Positions 46,753 through 58,617 of a DNA stretch of 64,000 nt are shown in pieces. Source of the DNA: Tetragonia tetragonoides (lineage: Eukaryota; Streptophyta; Magnoliopsida; Caryophyllales; Aizoaceae). Made by a program: the position numbers and the translations under genes. Where the stretch lies: assembly GCA_038025085.1 (NCBI GenBank), contig CM076150.1:1490501-1554500 (forward strand), written 5' to 3'. Position 1 is the stretch's first letter, and each line of letters begins with the position of its first letter. The notes below the pieces were generated by a model, which ran no database searches, was not told the origin of the DNA, and worked only from the letters and a program-made list of their open reading frames with translations.

Positions 46753-49700
46753 ATGACAAGCGCTTGTGTGATATTCTATGGCAGAAGATCTCGACCTCTT
46801 CGAAGCTTCGACGATCTAGCTTCATCTGATCCCAGTAGCAGTGGTAATCACCATAATCGCCATCGAAGGAGCGATTTTCTTCACCGTAACACTCATCGCC
46901 ATAATCATAATCATAGTAATCTTAATGGTGCTGACAAATCTCGACCCTCTCATGTTGTTCATCTTGGGGTAAGATCTCTTTCTTTTACAATTGATTTTTT
47001 TCATCTTTTTCTGTGTTTTCTTAGTGATGAATTTATGGGTTTTAGTTGGATTTTTGTTTCACTGTGTATTCTATGATTTTGGTAGCTGAGAATTATGAAT
47101 GATTGGATATGTCAAAGGCTAAATGGATTTCTTGTATTTTGAAACTGAAATGTGTTATTGTGTTGTTCTTCAATTTAGAACTAATAACTCAATTGATTAT
47201 GCTGTTTCTCTTTGGCGGGGAAAATTTTGGAATTTAAATGAATTTGAACAAATCGTTTGTCAATGGGTCATTTTCCATCTTACCCAGAAAATATCACCTC
47301 CTTAAACCACTGACTTAGCCAGAACCTATAAAAGTATAAACCTTTCACCGTTAAAGTCAAATATATATTTTGGGGTAACCAGGTTATATCAGCCTAATCT
47401 TCAGAATTTGGCACACTTACTACCCAGATGGCAAAATGGAGCATTTCGTATAGACACTGCTAGCCTGTACGGTTTCTATGTGACAGTTGGATAGTTTGTT
47501 TCTTGCTTGAACTCTTCAATTTTCTCATGGTTTGTCAAGAGTGGCCGTATCTCATATAGGATCTCATGTTGATTGATTAACCATTATTCCTAGCAAACAT
47601 TTTGAGTTACATATATGTTACTCTCCCCAAAGAGCACGATCTGTGCTCCAAGCTGGGTGTTGACTGTTGTGCTACCCTACAGTTTGTAGTTGTATACTCA
47701 GAATGATGTCAGTGGCTAGCATACACTTCTAGGTTCGTTTCTCGCAAAGAAGTTGACTTTGCAAGGCCATTGTTCAAGTGGAGAATTTGTGACGATTGAT
47801 TGTTGAGTGTATGTCTTGCCTGAAGGGTTTTATTAGCTGATGAAAAACAATGGTACCGATTCGATTAGCATCACGTAGTCACGGGTTGGCAAAGAGTGAA
47901 AGCATGGAGGAGTGGCCGCTTAACTCCATTTGGTGATGGAAAATACCATGTTGGAGTCGTGTGTTGGAAATCAGGAAGAGATTCCAGTAGAGAGTGACTG
48001 TGTACTGAAGAATGACATAGTTCATTTTATGTTTCGTCTGTGGAGTAAAGCTCGTAAGACTCTTCATTGGGCAACAGTAATTGTGCTCTTCACATCCATA
48101 TTAACTAGTATGATGCTACTGAAGTTAACTTTCCTGTGAGGCAGCGGGCTTGATAGCACGCTTAGAGGGAGATCTGAGTATATGAGGCCTAGAAGCCTAG
48201 TACTGGGCGTCTTGCTTGACGGAGGCTCTTACCTTTGATTGCTTTACAGGACTTGATGTCGTCTAGTCAAGTTAAAGGGACCAGATCTTGTGATGCCTTC
48301 TCAACATGGGTTCCTGGCATAAGGCTACATGCCTACGGTCATCACGACATTGGGAACACGAGGGACGGTGTCCCTGTGTGCAATTCGAGGTTTGAAAGTG
48401 ATGCTCCACTGTTAGAGATAGAATGATGGCATGAGAAGGTTCCCTACTCGGATAAGCACATATTACTTGATGAGTGCCTGTTGACTTGAGTGCGCTGAGA
48501 AGTTGAGATTTGAGAACACAAGCTAGGCACATTATCCTGTTGACTTGAGTGCACTGAGAAGTTGAGAACACAAGCTAGGCACATCGTTTTATCAGATATT
48601 GGATCTTTGAGTTGTCACTTCCGAACAGTCACGCGATGCTTTTCTCCACGATTCTATGTTCATCATGTATGGTCTGCCAGCTGCCAAATGAATAATTTTG
48701 AGTATCTTTCACCTGTTTAAGCTTATTTATTTGTCACGAGGCCCATTATACTGCATGAATAATTGGATGAATTATGTGATTGATCTCAGGAGAAAGGGGC
48801 ATAGACCCTTCTGCCTTGTCGAATTGATGAAGTCTTGCTGCGGGGGTTTTCTAATTTCCATTAAATGAAATCCGCCAACTACAATTGATAATCTTGAATT
48901 ATTTTTGAGTGCTTGTAACCTGTTTAAGCTTCTTTATTGTCAATGAGGCCTACCGTACTAAAATGAACAGCTGGATGATGTGTGTGCTAGATGTCAGGAG
49001 ATAGGGATGTATATCCTTCTGCCCTGCTCCGAATTTGGAATTTTAAGCTTCATTAATAAGGAAGTTGCTGGCTCTTTAGCTGTTGATAACTTGAGCAAAA
49101 TGATCTTTCATGCAGTAGCATCCCAAAGTTTGTTTGTCAATGTAATGGTGGAAGATCAGTTTTCAGTTGCGCTTATAAAGGAACCAATTGTGGCTTAGAT
49201 TATTGAGACAATGCTAGTATTCGTCTGGGTTAGAACTTGAGAGGTTTACAGTGGGATCTCTACTGGCTGTAATTGGGTGATTTGCATAACTGCTTTGTAG
49301 TTTGTATATTTATTTTATTGATTTATAAAGCAATTGGACGAAGGTCAAGGTCTTACAAGCTATGACAGTTTTTTGTTGGCTCTTTGTAAAGATAAGTGGC
49401 TTTACACGAGGAACAGTTTAAACCCATAGATTTGTTAACTAATTCTGCAAATCTCTTATGAGGCGGCCTCATAAATAAGGTTACCCAATGTATCGCTTTA
49501 CTCAATTTATTTGTCCACTTGCATCACTTTTTTGCCGCAATGCCGCCTCATATGAGTTTTTGTGCTTTTTCTTTGTAATTGTGCTTTTCTTTGGCCTTAT
49601 TGGTCTCCATATATTCAACTGTAGAAGAACTTCTCTGAAATAAACTTAATATCCAATGTCAAAACTTTTCTAAATATAAGGCATGGTTTGATAACAATAT

Positions 49701-50764
49701 CCATTGTGGCTCCTGCCTTAGATGGGCTTCGAGATGTTAAGATTATGCGACCATATCCAAACCATTTCAAGATAAATTAGTCTGCTTCCAAGTGAAATAA
49801 TGTTGGTTTCTAGTAATCTCTTCAAGGTAATTCTTAACATAACCTCACATGTTATATGCTCTCATCCTGAACATCAAATCTGGATGAAGATGAATACTTA
49901 AGAATGAGGGGCTGTAGTAGCTGTCTGGTATTCATTCTTGTTGACTGCTGCTTGGTTCTATAGCAACTATTCTTGCATTAATGATCATGATGATGGTAAT
50001 TTTACTGGTGATTATTGTTCAATGACATCACCTTTACGCTCATTTCTCATATTGTGCACCTGTAGGCGAGTGAAGCACATCAACGAGGTGGTCTTGGTGA
50101 GTCATCCTCAAGGAATATCATAAATAGGGAAGCTACACATGGCATGAATAGAAGACATGGCGGGAATGACAGGCTCCCTGGTACTGTATTGCTTGCTAAG
50201 GAAAGGCTTCTTCAAAGATTAAGAGGTGTATCTGTTTCTGGGGACAGGTTGGTAGCTAGGTGCTGACATTTTACTTCTGAGAGAATACCCCGAAGGGGTT
50301 GGGTTTGGATCATCTTCCTTGTTCATATTGATTGACTTGCTCATGCCTTGTGTGATTGTAGGCACAGCGAGGAAACATCAGCGAGTGTTGATCGCAATGA
50401 CTTCTGGATGGTTGATGCACATTGGGAAACCAGTGTTTCAAGAGAACAGTCAGCCGTGAATACCGTTTTGAACGAATCGCCTCCAGGACCAGATCAGCAT
50501 TCAGCACTACAAGAACCAAACAAGAAACCACTAGGGCTTACGAAGAAAGCCTTCTCTGGGTTGCGCCATGTTGTTTTCGTAGAGCCCCAAACAGGCATCA
50601 ATAAAACATCAAAGGAATGCAGTATTTGTCTGGAGAATTTTGTGGAAGGTAATGAGCTCATAAGCCTACAATGTGGTCATAGATTTCATACAGAATGCTT
50701 GTATCCTTGGCTTCAAACATGCGGAGAATGCCCAAATTGTCGTTCTTGTATTGCGACTACTTAA
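46753..50764 (+). CDS. RHY1A-like: RING-H2 E3 ubiquitin ligase, RHY1A-like (266 aa, 3 exons)
   Basis: Exons 46753-46968, 50066-50247 and 50362-50764; introns of 3097 and 114 bp; phases close to 267 codons. The N-terminus MTSACVIFYGRRSRPLRS resembles that of Arabidopsis RHY1A as I remember it. A His-rich segment follows, then LPGTVLLAKERLLQRLRGVS, another block shared with that family. The C-terminal RING-H2 spans residues 219-259: CSIC, CGHRFH, EC and CPNC supply the C3H2C3 zinc ligands, all present. The predicted role is transfer of ubiquitin from an E2 to an unknown substrate. The start is the first ATG after the CT-rich leader. Intron 1 is unusually long and holds diverged tandem duplications. 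Confidence 0.85.
46969..50065 (+). other. Long first intron of the RING gene
   Basis: Donor GGG|GTAAGA and acceptor TGTAG|GCGAG. No internal gene is supported. Tandem duplications: a roughly 60-bp pair GTTGACTTGAGTGC-CTGAGAAGTTGAG at about 48479 and 48539, and a pair of roughly 120 bp at about 48710 and 48915 sharing CCTGTTTAAGCTT and CCTTCTGCC. An additional small exon cannot be excluded, but none is needed for the frame. Confidence 0.6.
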
Positions 50765-52200
50765 CTAGTGAACGCGAGGTACATTAGTTAGGAAGCCTTG
50801 CTACCACTGATGTTGTAACCCTATATGTGAATGTAGCAGAGAGTTGGGTTTTGTAACATAGAAGAGCTTTTCCTTCCAAGCACAAAAAGGGAAGAAAGAA
50901 ACAGAATGAAGGGAAAGAAAAATCAAAAGAGGGGGAATTGTCATGCATTTTCCTTTCTCCTTTTTAGACATGTGATATTTTGTAATTTTGACTCCTATGT
51001 TGTAGTAATCTCTACGCTCTACCTTCTCGTGTTGGATTTGTGTACCATTTTGGTAGTGTACGAATAAGATGTGTGCTTTGGTTGTACAAATTACCTTTGT
51101 TATTTTCTCCCTATCCCCTGTATATTTTTCTTTGCTTCTAGTTTTATCATTTGGTTTCCCATTAAATGACGACAATTCTTTTTTTTTTTTCCCCATGATC
51201 GTCTTATCTTTATTTAGGGTTCGTTGACTCTTTTATGAAGGATATATGGGAGCTGCAATTTTTTTAATTATTTTTGAGATTGAAGCGTCCACAGTCTAGA
51301 CTTTCAACCTCATAATCTATGATTAAGTTTAATTTGGTTCTTACAAGTATGATTCTTTTCTACAAATTTTGATTCGATATGTTTCATTTACACCAAACAT
51401 GAAAAGAACAAGCTTTAATAAAAAAAAGAAAGATTTAACATATATCACCATCACCAATGTGTATATTCTTTGTCGAAATCTATAATACGAGAAACGTCAC
51501 ATTTAAATGTAATACAGTTATAATTGAGTCCTTAACAAGAAATCATCTTCCCATTAAATTGCAAAGATCTTAATCTAATTTGATTCTCTCTAATCCATGA
51601 AGATAAAAATGAGGTGGGTTTATCTCATAACGATATAGATATAAAGCCCATATAAATTAAAATTATGGCAAAAAAAGAAAAATCAACCATACTCCTTTCA
51701 CTCCTCCTCCACCATCCCTCTCACATCATCTGTTCCCATATTAAACAACATATTTATATTTTTTGGGTCAAAACATTACATATTGAAATCAAAAATGAAT
51801 GTGAAAGCAATAAATTGAAATAATCCAATAAGAAAAAGAAAACCACACAGGATATATTCTGTTATAAACCAAAAAGGAAAGAAATATTTTATTATTAGGT
51901 GAAAAAGAAGAAAAAAAAGACCTTGGCCCATAAATTGGGGCAAGAAGAATGATATATGATTAAAGAAAAACTTCCTTTTTTCATGAGTTGCTGACACTGA
52001 AAACCAGACCAACCCCTAAAACAGGTCAGGTCAAATGGGAGAGAGAGAGAGACGGGAGAGAGAGAGTGAGTTGCCTTACTTTTTACTTCCTTTTTTCTCT
52101 CCACCCTCATGAACGCGTAGAGTAGAAGTTTCATCAGTCTTCTTCCTTTTTTTCTCTAATAAAACGCGGTTTCTCCACACTATTTTCTCTTTTCTGTTCA
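50765..52200. other. RING gene 3' UTR and spacer to the PP2C gene
   Basis: The first 400 bp are probably 3' UTR. The remainder is AT-rich with GA-rich runs near 52030-52070, probably in the PP2C promoter. Open frames on the minus strand here have low complexity and are not genes. Confidence 0.45.
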
Positions 52201-52204
52201 ATCT

Positions 52205-52670
52205 CTCTCCAGATTTCACACACACACACATATACCCACAGTTTCTCTTCTCCCTTTTCTTATTCCCCCTGAATCACACCTAAGCCCATCAAAAACCCAC
52301 ATACCCAGATTCTCAATTCACTCAATTTCATGTGAATTATACCATAATAGTCTAAATAGAGCTCTTTTTTGTTGTTTATTTTGTTGGGTTTTGAACAACA
52401 ACAACTAATTTCACCAAATCTAATCATAAACCCACATACCCAGAATCTTAATTCACTCAAAACACATGTGAATTATACAAAAAAGCTCTTTTTTCTGGGT
52501 TTTTTGAATAATAGCAGCTGATCCTTACCAAAACTAACCAAAATCCCATATACCCAGATTCTCAATTCAGTCTAACAAGGAAAGTTTTAGCAAAAGGACT
52601 GGTTTTTTTTTTTTTTTTTTTTTTTTTTTTCTGGGTTTTGATCTATAGAGAGATATATTATAGAGAGAGA
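52205..52670 (+). promoter_or_regulatory. Probable 5' leader of PP2C gene with a triplicated block
   Basis: CCCAYATACCCAGATTCTCAATTCA-type blocks occur at about 52293, 52430 and 52544. Two of them are followed by CATGTGAATTATAC. A CA-rich and CT-rich section precedes, and a T run of about 29 bp (52602-52630) lies 40 bp before the ATG at 52671. Confidence 0.5.
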
Positions 52671-55600
52671 ATGTTAAGGAGTTGTTACAGGTGTTTAGGG
52701 AGGAGAGGAGATGGATTGATGTGGCATATGGACTTGAAGCCTCATGCTTCAGGTGATTACTCAATAGCTGTTGTGCAGGCTAATTCCTGTTTGGAGGATC
52801 AAAGTCAAGTTTATACTTCTCCATCTGCCACTTATGTTGGTGTCTATGACGGCCATGGTGGCCCTGAGGCCTCTCGTTTTGTCAATTCTCATCTCTTTCC
52901 ATACCTGCACAGTAAGTTTTTCTTTTATTAGCAACTGAATTTTGGTTTATTATTGATTTTGATTGATGTGGTATTTTGGGTTCTGCTTAATTGTACAAAT
53001 TGTGATCAGGGTGAATAATCTGGGTTTTTGTTGATCATCATGTATTAGCTGAATTGATATCATTTTTGAAGTAGTACTGTTTGGTCTAAAGTTTCAAGTG
53101 ATGGGATAATCTTGGTTTTGTGGAGAAAGGGAGAAGTTTAAACTTGGTCTTTTATATGCCTGTGTCGTTTGAGATTTGGTGTGCTTTGTGGTTGGTTTAC
53201 TGGTTTGATGACTAAGTTGATGATTTTGTGGTTGATCTTATCAGAATTTGTGTCCGAACATGGGGGATTATCGACTGATGTGATAAAGAAGGCATTCAGT
53301 GCAACTGAAGATGACTTCTTGCGTTTAGTAAAACAGTCATTGGCAGTTTATCCGAAGATTGCATCTGTTGGATCATGTTGTCTAATGGGTGCTATTGCAA
53401 ATGATGAGCTATTTGTAGCCAATCTTGGTGACTCAAGAGCAGTGTTGGGTAGAAGTGCTTCTGGGAAGCTTAAGCCAACTGTTGTGGCAGAGAGGTTATC
53501 CACTGATCATAATGTGTCAGCTGAAGAGGTTAGAAGGGAGGTTGAGGCACTTCATCCTGATGATTCGCATATTGTAGTGTACAGCCGTGGAGTATGGAGG
53601 ATTAAGGGGATTATACAGGTATTAGCTTTTTCATTGCTTTCCATGTCTTTGTGGCTGTTGTACTTGTTTTGTTTTCTTTGTTTAGGTGGTCATTATCCTG
53701 GTATGATATTTCCAATATCAATGTTTTGATTGCCATATGCTATGCGGCCTATGCCGTGCCAAGGATCTCTTCACTACGCTTGGACTCCATTATATCCTGC
53801 ATCGTAATTTTCTGTGGGCTTGTGGACTTATACTTCTATGTTCCTTAAATGGTTTATGCTCTTTTCTAGGGTAACGCCGCGTTAATCTTACCCTTCTAGA
53901 ACCTGCTTTGGTGGGAGCTGTTCTAGTTGATTGTTGGTACTGTTATTGTTTGTTCTGTTGGAATTTTGTTTAAACAGGAAATGAGTGGTGTATATGATGT
54001 TATATCCATCATTAGTAGTTTTCTTCTTTTTTCCATCATTTTCTGCTGGTCTTTTGTTACATCTTGCAAATGCAAATGGCTTATGTCTCCTTTCGGCAAC
54101 GAGGACAGGATTGGTAGTTGAAATTGCACTGTGGAACAACTATCTATGTTACTCAGACTTGGCTACTAGTGTCCAAATGGGATACGTGTGAAGTGTCGGA
54201 TTCGGCCATTTGTGAAAACTTTTGCATGTTTTTTTCCTAATATAAAGTGTCAAGTGTCCATCTCATGTAGAATATCAAGTATGTCTGACACTGGTACCTT
54301 AGGTGAAATACCGAGTCTGAGTAACATAGGCTGTCAATGTCTTCATCAGTTTCTGGAGAAAGTAACCCTTTTTCTTTCTTGTTACCCTTTAAACACCGCA
54401 AATTGTTGCTGTTTAATTACCTAATATCTGCTTCTAATTGCAGTGTTATTGTTACTTTGCTTATTCAAGTTGCCGTAGATACTTTAAAAACAAAGGTGTA
54501 TGCTTTATTACTTGAAATGGATTGCTTGCAAAAAGATATCTTGCTGAATCTTCTTTAACAATTTTGAAATGATACCTTTGGGTCGCCGTCCATGGAGTTA
54601 TTGTGTTTTACTTGCCTCCTAGTCCCTCCCACCCTGTCCCCCTGATTTTTGATGATGAACTGTGGCCTTTGCACAACAATGGAAAAATTGCTAAGCTAAT
54701 GTGATGGTTGATTCACACAGTACATATTATGCTAGACAAAGGGACATAGTATATTTTATCTTTGTTTGCAGTGATTGTCAGCTGATTTCCTTTTTTCCTT
54801 TTAGCTATGTTTTTTTAAGTTTGCCCTTTTTCTCTTCTGTGGTTCTTTTTTTGTTTCGGTTTTTATGCCATGTAGAAACTAGACACTCTTCCATGAACAT
54901 CTTTTAGGGACCATGGCTGCTCACCAATTTTTGAGGTTTTTAACTTTATAATACTGAATCAGATGCGAATGATGGCTTTAGATGTATAATCATATGAGAA
55001 ATGGTAACTGCTAAGCACACTCTCACTTTATCATGTGACACATGGACTTGATAATAATTTGGTTTTATTTTCTCTTTCTTTTGTATTAACCATGTGAGGG
55101 AAATGTGTGAGAGTGCACATAGCACGCCTCTAATCATATACCTCCCCTTTCCCATCCCCAATTTTCAAATCCCTACAGGTAATTAAGTACTTGAACTAAA
55201 GCAATTAAAAGATTAAGAATGGTGATATTCTGATTTGTATTCTGCCAATATGCTTTTCTGCTTCTTTCAACAACTATACAATATTAAAAGTAGTCCCCTT
55301 ATTCTATCAGCTCTTAAACGGCAAAAATTTAGTACTATCCTATATGGGAAAAGGCATCTGGTAAAGATGCTATTCTGATCACATGTCTTTTTCAGGTTTC
55401 AAGATCTATTGGCGATGTCTACTTGAAGAAACCAGATTTCAATAGGGACCCTCTATTTCAGCAGTTTGGGAACCCTGTTCCGCTAAGGCGTGCTGTAATA
55501 ACTGCAGAACCATCAGTACTTCGGAGAAAGCTTAAGCCAGAAGATTTATTTCTAATTTTCGCATCAGATGGCCTTTGGGAACAATTGTCTGATCAAGCTG

Positions 55601-56137
55601 CAGTGGAGATAGTTTCCAAAAACCCCAGAGTCGTGAGTGATTAACTCCTCCCCATTTTATTTCTTACTGTATAAACTACACTTACACATCCCAAAACTGT
55701 AAAACTCTGGGGGGAAATGAAGAGTAAAATCGTTGAACCGTTAATTGGTCAAAATGAACGATAGCTGTAGATAGAGATTAGGACGATCGTGTTGGTTGGT
55801 TAGGATACTTCTGTACTGTTTCCTTTTTCTTTCTCTGTATAAAATCAGGAGTGCTTTTGTTAAAATATAAACTAACAGTTGAATTATTTTGTAGGGAATC
55901 GCCAAGAGACTAGTAAAAGCCGCCCTCCAAGAAGCTGCAAAGAAAAGAGAGCTTAGATATGGTGACATAAAGAAGATTGAGAAGGGCATAAGACGGCATT
56001 TCCATGATGATATCTCGGTAGTGGTACTCTATCTCGACCATCACAAGGGCGATGGGAGTGCTAGATTCAAGCCATCAGCCATCGGCTGCACTAATGCTCC
56101 TCCAGACATCTTTTCCTTCAATTCAGATGCAGTATAA
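52671..56137 (+). CDS. Protein phosphatase 2C, plant clade D type (364 aa, 4 exons)
   Basis: Exons 52671-52911, 53245-53618, 55396-55632 and 55895-56137; all GT-AG; total 365 codons. This is a PPM-family Ser/Thr phosphatase that needs two Mn or Mg ions. Motifs: [10 protein letters not shown] (Asp60), [34 protein letters not shown] (from 206), [10 protein letters not shown] (Asp263) and [12 protein letters not shown] (Asp322-323). All metal-binding aspartates are present. The order and the [19 protein letters not shown] segment match clade D PP2Cs, which in Arabidopsis act on plasma-membrane H+-ATPase and immune kinases. The exact orthologue is not set. The start is the ATG giving [15 protein letters not shown], which fits the short N-termini of this clade. 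Intron 2 (1777 bp) holds no gene. Confidence 0.93.
53619..55395 (+). other. Second intron of PP2C gene
   Basis: Donor ATACAG|GTATTAG and acceptor TTTTTCAG|GTTTC. T-rich, no coding sequence or clear transposon ends. Confidence 0.7.
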
Positions 56138-56681
56138 TAACAAAGGTGTTTCACATTTTGAGCAAAGATAAGTTTTACAAATATATATACATAGTAGCGA
56201 TAAAATGCTAACTTGACTATTGACTAAAGGTTAGCTGGTTAGTTATACTTTGATAATGCTGAGATGCTTAGCAAAAGATGTTTTAGTAAAGGGTGGAAAA
56301 ATCAGATGCAGTAGTTCTGTAGATATTAGGTTGCTCAAGCCTTGGTGGTATTTATTTATTTGTTTTTGTTTTATTTATTATCATGTTGGTCAATGCCGTG
56401 GTCTGACAGTAATTTTTGAGACATGTCATATGAGCAATACTATTACACTTGACAGATTTTGCTACCTATTGTGTCAACCAAAGGCCTTTCCCATTTGATC
56501 CTCTGGTTTTCTTCTGGTAAGGGCTTTCGAACGGGGTTTGATGTTTTTTTTAACTATTACTCCGCAGTGTTGATTTTTTCTAGGTCTATGTTGTGATCAC
56601 TCAATATTGTTGACTATTCCCTCCGTTTGTTATTGTTGATTCCATTTGATTTTTTACCGTCTCTAAAACGATACTTTTAAC
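56138..56681. other. PP2C 3' region, nothing else recognised
   Basis: T-rich DNA, likely 3' UTR in the first part. A CTATTCCCTCCGTTTGTTA string near 56614 resembles one end of a Stowaway-type MITE, but no partner end is seen. Confidence 0.4.
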
Positions 56682-56974
56682 TAGGGGTGTTCATATGCGG
56701 GTATCCGAAAATCGGATATCTCCCAAATTTTGATATTCGAACCCGTATTCAAAATTTCGGATATCCGATTTTCGGATAGTTTCGGATATCCGAAAATTTT
56801 CGAAATTTCGGATAGTTTTTCAGATAATAACAAATATTTCGGATATCCGAAAAATTTGGAAAATGGTATCCGAAATTTTGGATATCTGTTTTTCGGGTAC
56901 CCGAAATTTTGGATATCCGTTTTTTCGGATATTCGGATAGGATGCTCGGGTTCGGATATTTTTGAGCGGCCCTG
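56682..56974. mobile_element. hAT-like MITE (293 bp) built of TCGGATATCCGAA motifs
   Basis: Ends TAGGGGTGTTC and, inverted, CAGGGCCGCTC. It is flanked by a perfect 8-bp duplication CTTTTAAC at 56674-56681 and 56975-56982, as made by hAT elements. Nearly all of the interior is degenerate, locally palindromic TTTCGGATATCCGAAA. Confidence 0.85.
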
Positions 56975-57182
56975 CTTTTAACCATATGCGATTCTAATTT
57001 TATAGCAATGAAAAATTATAAACAGGTGATATTTGAAAATTGAATTACAAATGAATCTAATAATAATATTATTACTTTATAAATCTAAAAAAAATAAATT
57101 CGGAAAATTTGCAGAGGAACACCTCATAAAATTGTCAATTTGCAAAGAAAAATCTAAAAATCTTTTTTTTTTTTTTTTTTTT

Positions 57183-58195
57183 GATATTACACGCTATACT
57201 CCTGTGGTTTGGCGAAATGTCTGCTGCGTTCGTATTTCAACTTTCTGTATATCGTATCCCTCTACTTAAAGTATATTGTTCAGTACATACTAAAGTCTAA
57301 TTTATATTTTCTCCATGAACGAAGCAAACGATTATCAAAATCAATACAAAACATGCTAACCATTATGAACACCACGAAATGGCCAAAAAAAACCTAATTT
57401 CACATTATCCATCTAACCACTATTCTCCATCTGTGAGGGTTAGTTTGTCCCATTCGTTGGGTTTAGCTGTCTCTCACCTTTTGAGAATATTGTTAGTTTT
57501 TCATTATGTCGTTCGTATGGTACTTGCGGATCTATTCTATCAAGAGGTGGTCTATTATGTCGGATCAAAGCATTTAAAGCTATAGCAGAGGCTTCCGCGA
57601 AGAGGTTGTAATATGGAAAACAGCGATTAAATGGAAGCCGGTCGAAATTGTTGAATCTCTAATGCTACATAGCTTTTTCATTCGAATGTATTTTGATGTT
57701 TTAGATCTATTTTTTGTTGAATTCAAACCTTCTTATAAGTGCTGTATGACTTTCAATTAATGAAATTTATTTTCCCCTAAAAAAAATCTAACCACTATTA
57801 CTCCACCACATCAAATATAAAGTGTATGGAAAATAGAGAAAAATAGATCACGGGATAGATAAATGGAGGGAGCTTTCATTCCGTTTACGCTCCAATTTAT
57901 GGTCTTTCGTTGCTGCAACCCAAAATTCTAATGCTTCTTCAACCTCAAAGCGTAGGTTTTAGGAAGGTTTTTGAAAGGTTTGGGGTTTTGGAATTGCGAT
58001 AGTTTTTTGAATTGGGTCTAATAGGAGGGCATTTTAGTAATCTATCTTGGCACAGCTGACGAATACCTAAAGTACGTTGCCTATATGCATGCGCTGGACA
58101 TTATACTTCAAGTACAAGGGTATATCATACAGAAAGTTGAAAATACGAACTCAGCAGACATTTCGCCAAACCACAAGAGTAAAACATGTAATATC
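57183..58195. mobile_element. Long-inverted-repeat element (about 1.0 kb, arms about 90 bp)
   Basis: The left arm starts GATATTACACGCTATACTCC and the right arm, inverted, GATATTACATGTTTTACTC. They continue to pair through GTGGTTTGGCGAAATGTC and TCAACTTTCTGTAT to about 57275 and 58105. Flanks are T-rich, so a duplication cannot be read. It might be a MULE-type MITE. It contains a retroposon. Confidence 0.7.
57425..57785 (+). mobile_element. Short retroposon (5'-truncated LINE or SINE), 361 bp
   Basis: Ends in a poly(A) run at 57779-57785 and is flanked by the 14-bp duplication ATCTAACCACTATT at 57411-57424 and 57786-57799. The 3' part TCAATTAATGAAATTTA is typical of plant non-LTR tails. No coding frame. 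A SINE is possible, but no clear RNA polymerase III boxes were recognised. Confidence 0.75.
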
Positions 58196-58345
58196 TCTTT
58201 TTGTTAACTGAACCACCACACATCACTTTCTAGCTATTTTTTATTTTCCTTCCGCCCTTAGTTGCGTTCAAGTCTAGTTATTATCTTGCATTGACCCCAC
58301 TTCAAATAATTGTACCACTTCCTAACAAATCAGTTCTTCCTCTTC

Positions 58346-58610
58346 TGAATCCGAGTTGATTTGAGTTGAGCAGGATCACCATTGCTAAGCTTTAGAGAGA
58401 GAAAGGAAAAGAAAAGAGAATGAAATTGTATTCTGTCCATCTGATTGATAAATCATTACATGACCCTATTTATACAGCTCTGCTGTAACAACCTTCTGAC
58501 TTGAGCTCTCTAACAGAATTTACAGCTCAGCATAAAGCCAAACAAACTTTCTGACTCAGCATAACAAACTTGCCATGTCACCTTATTACATATAACCACT
58601 ATTTCTAACT
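58346..58610 (-). repeat. Candidate 3' LTR of the copia element
   Basis: Starts directly after the purine tract as AGTTAGAA (expected TG altered) and would end GGATTCA at 58346. It contains a likely poly(A) region. With the partner LTR outside the window, the outer boundary is uncertain. Confidence 0.4.
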
Positions 58611-58617
58611 CTCCCCC

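Noticed and set aside
50801..51196. 131-codon minus-strand frame
   Set aside because: It overlaps the probable 3' UTR of the RING gene and has low-complexity Lys-rich sequence.
56730..57269. Frames with repeating Ser-Asp-Ile-Arg or Tyr-Pro-Lys patterns
   Set aside because: They translate the TCGGATATCCGAA array of a hAT MITE.
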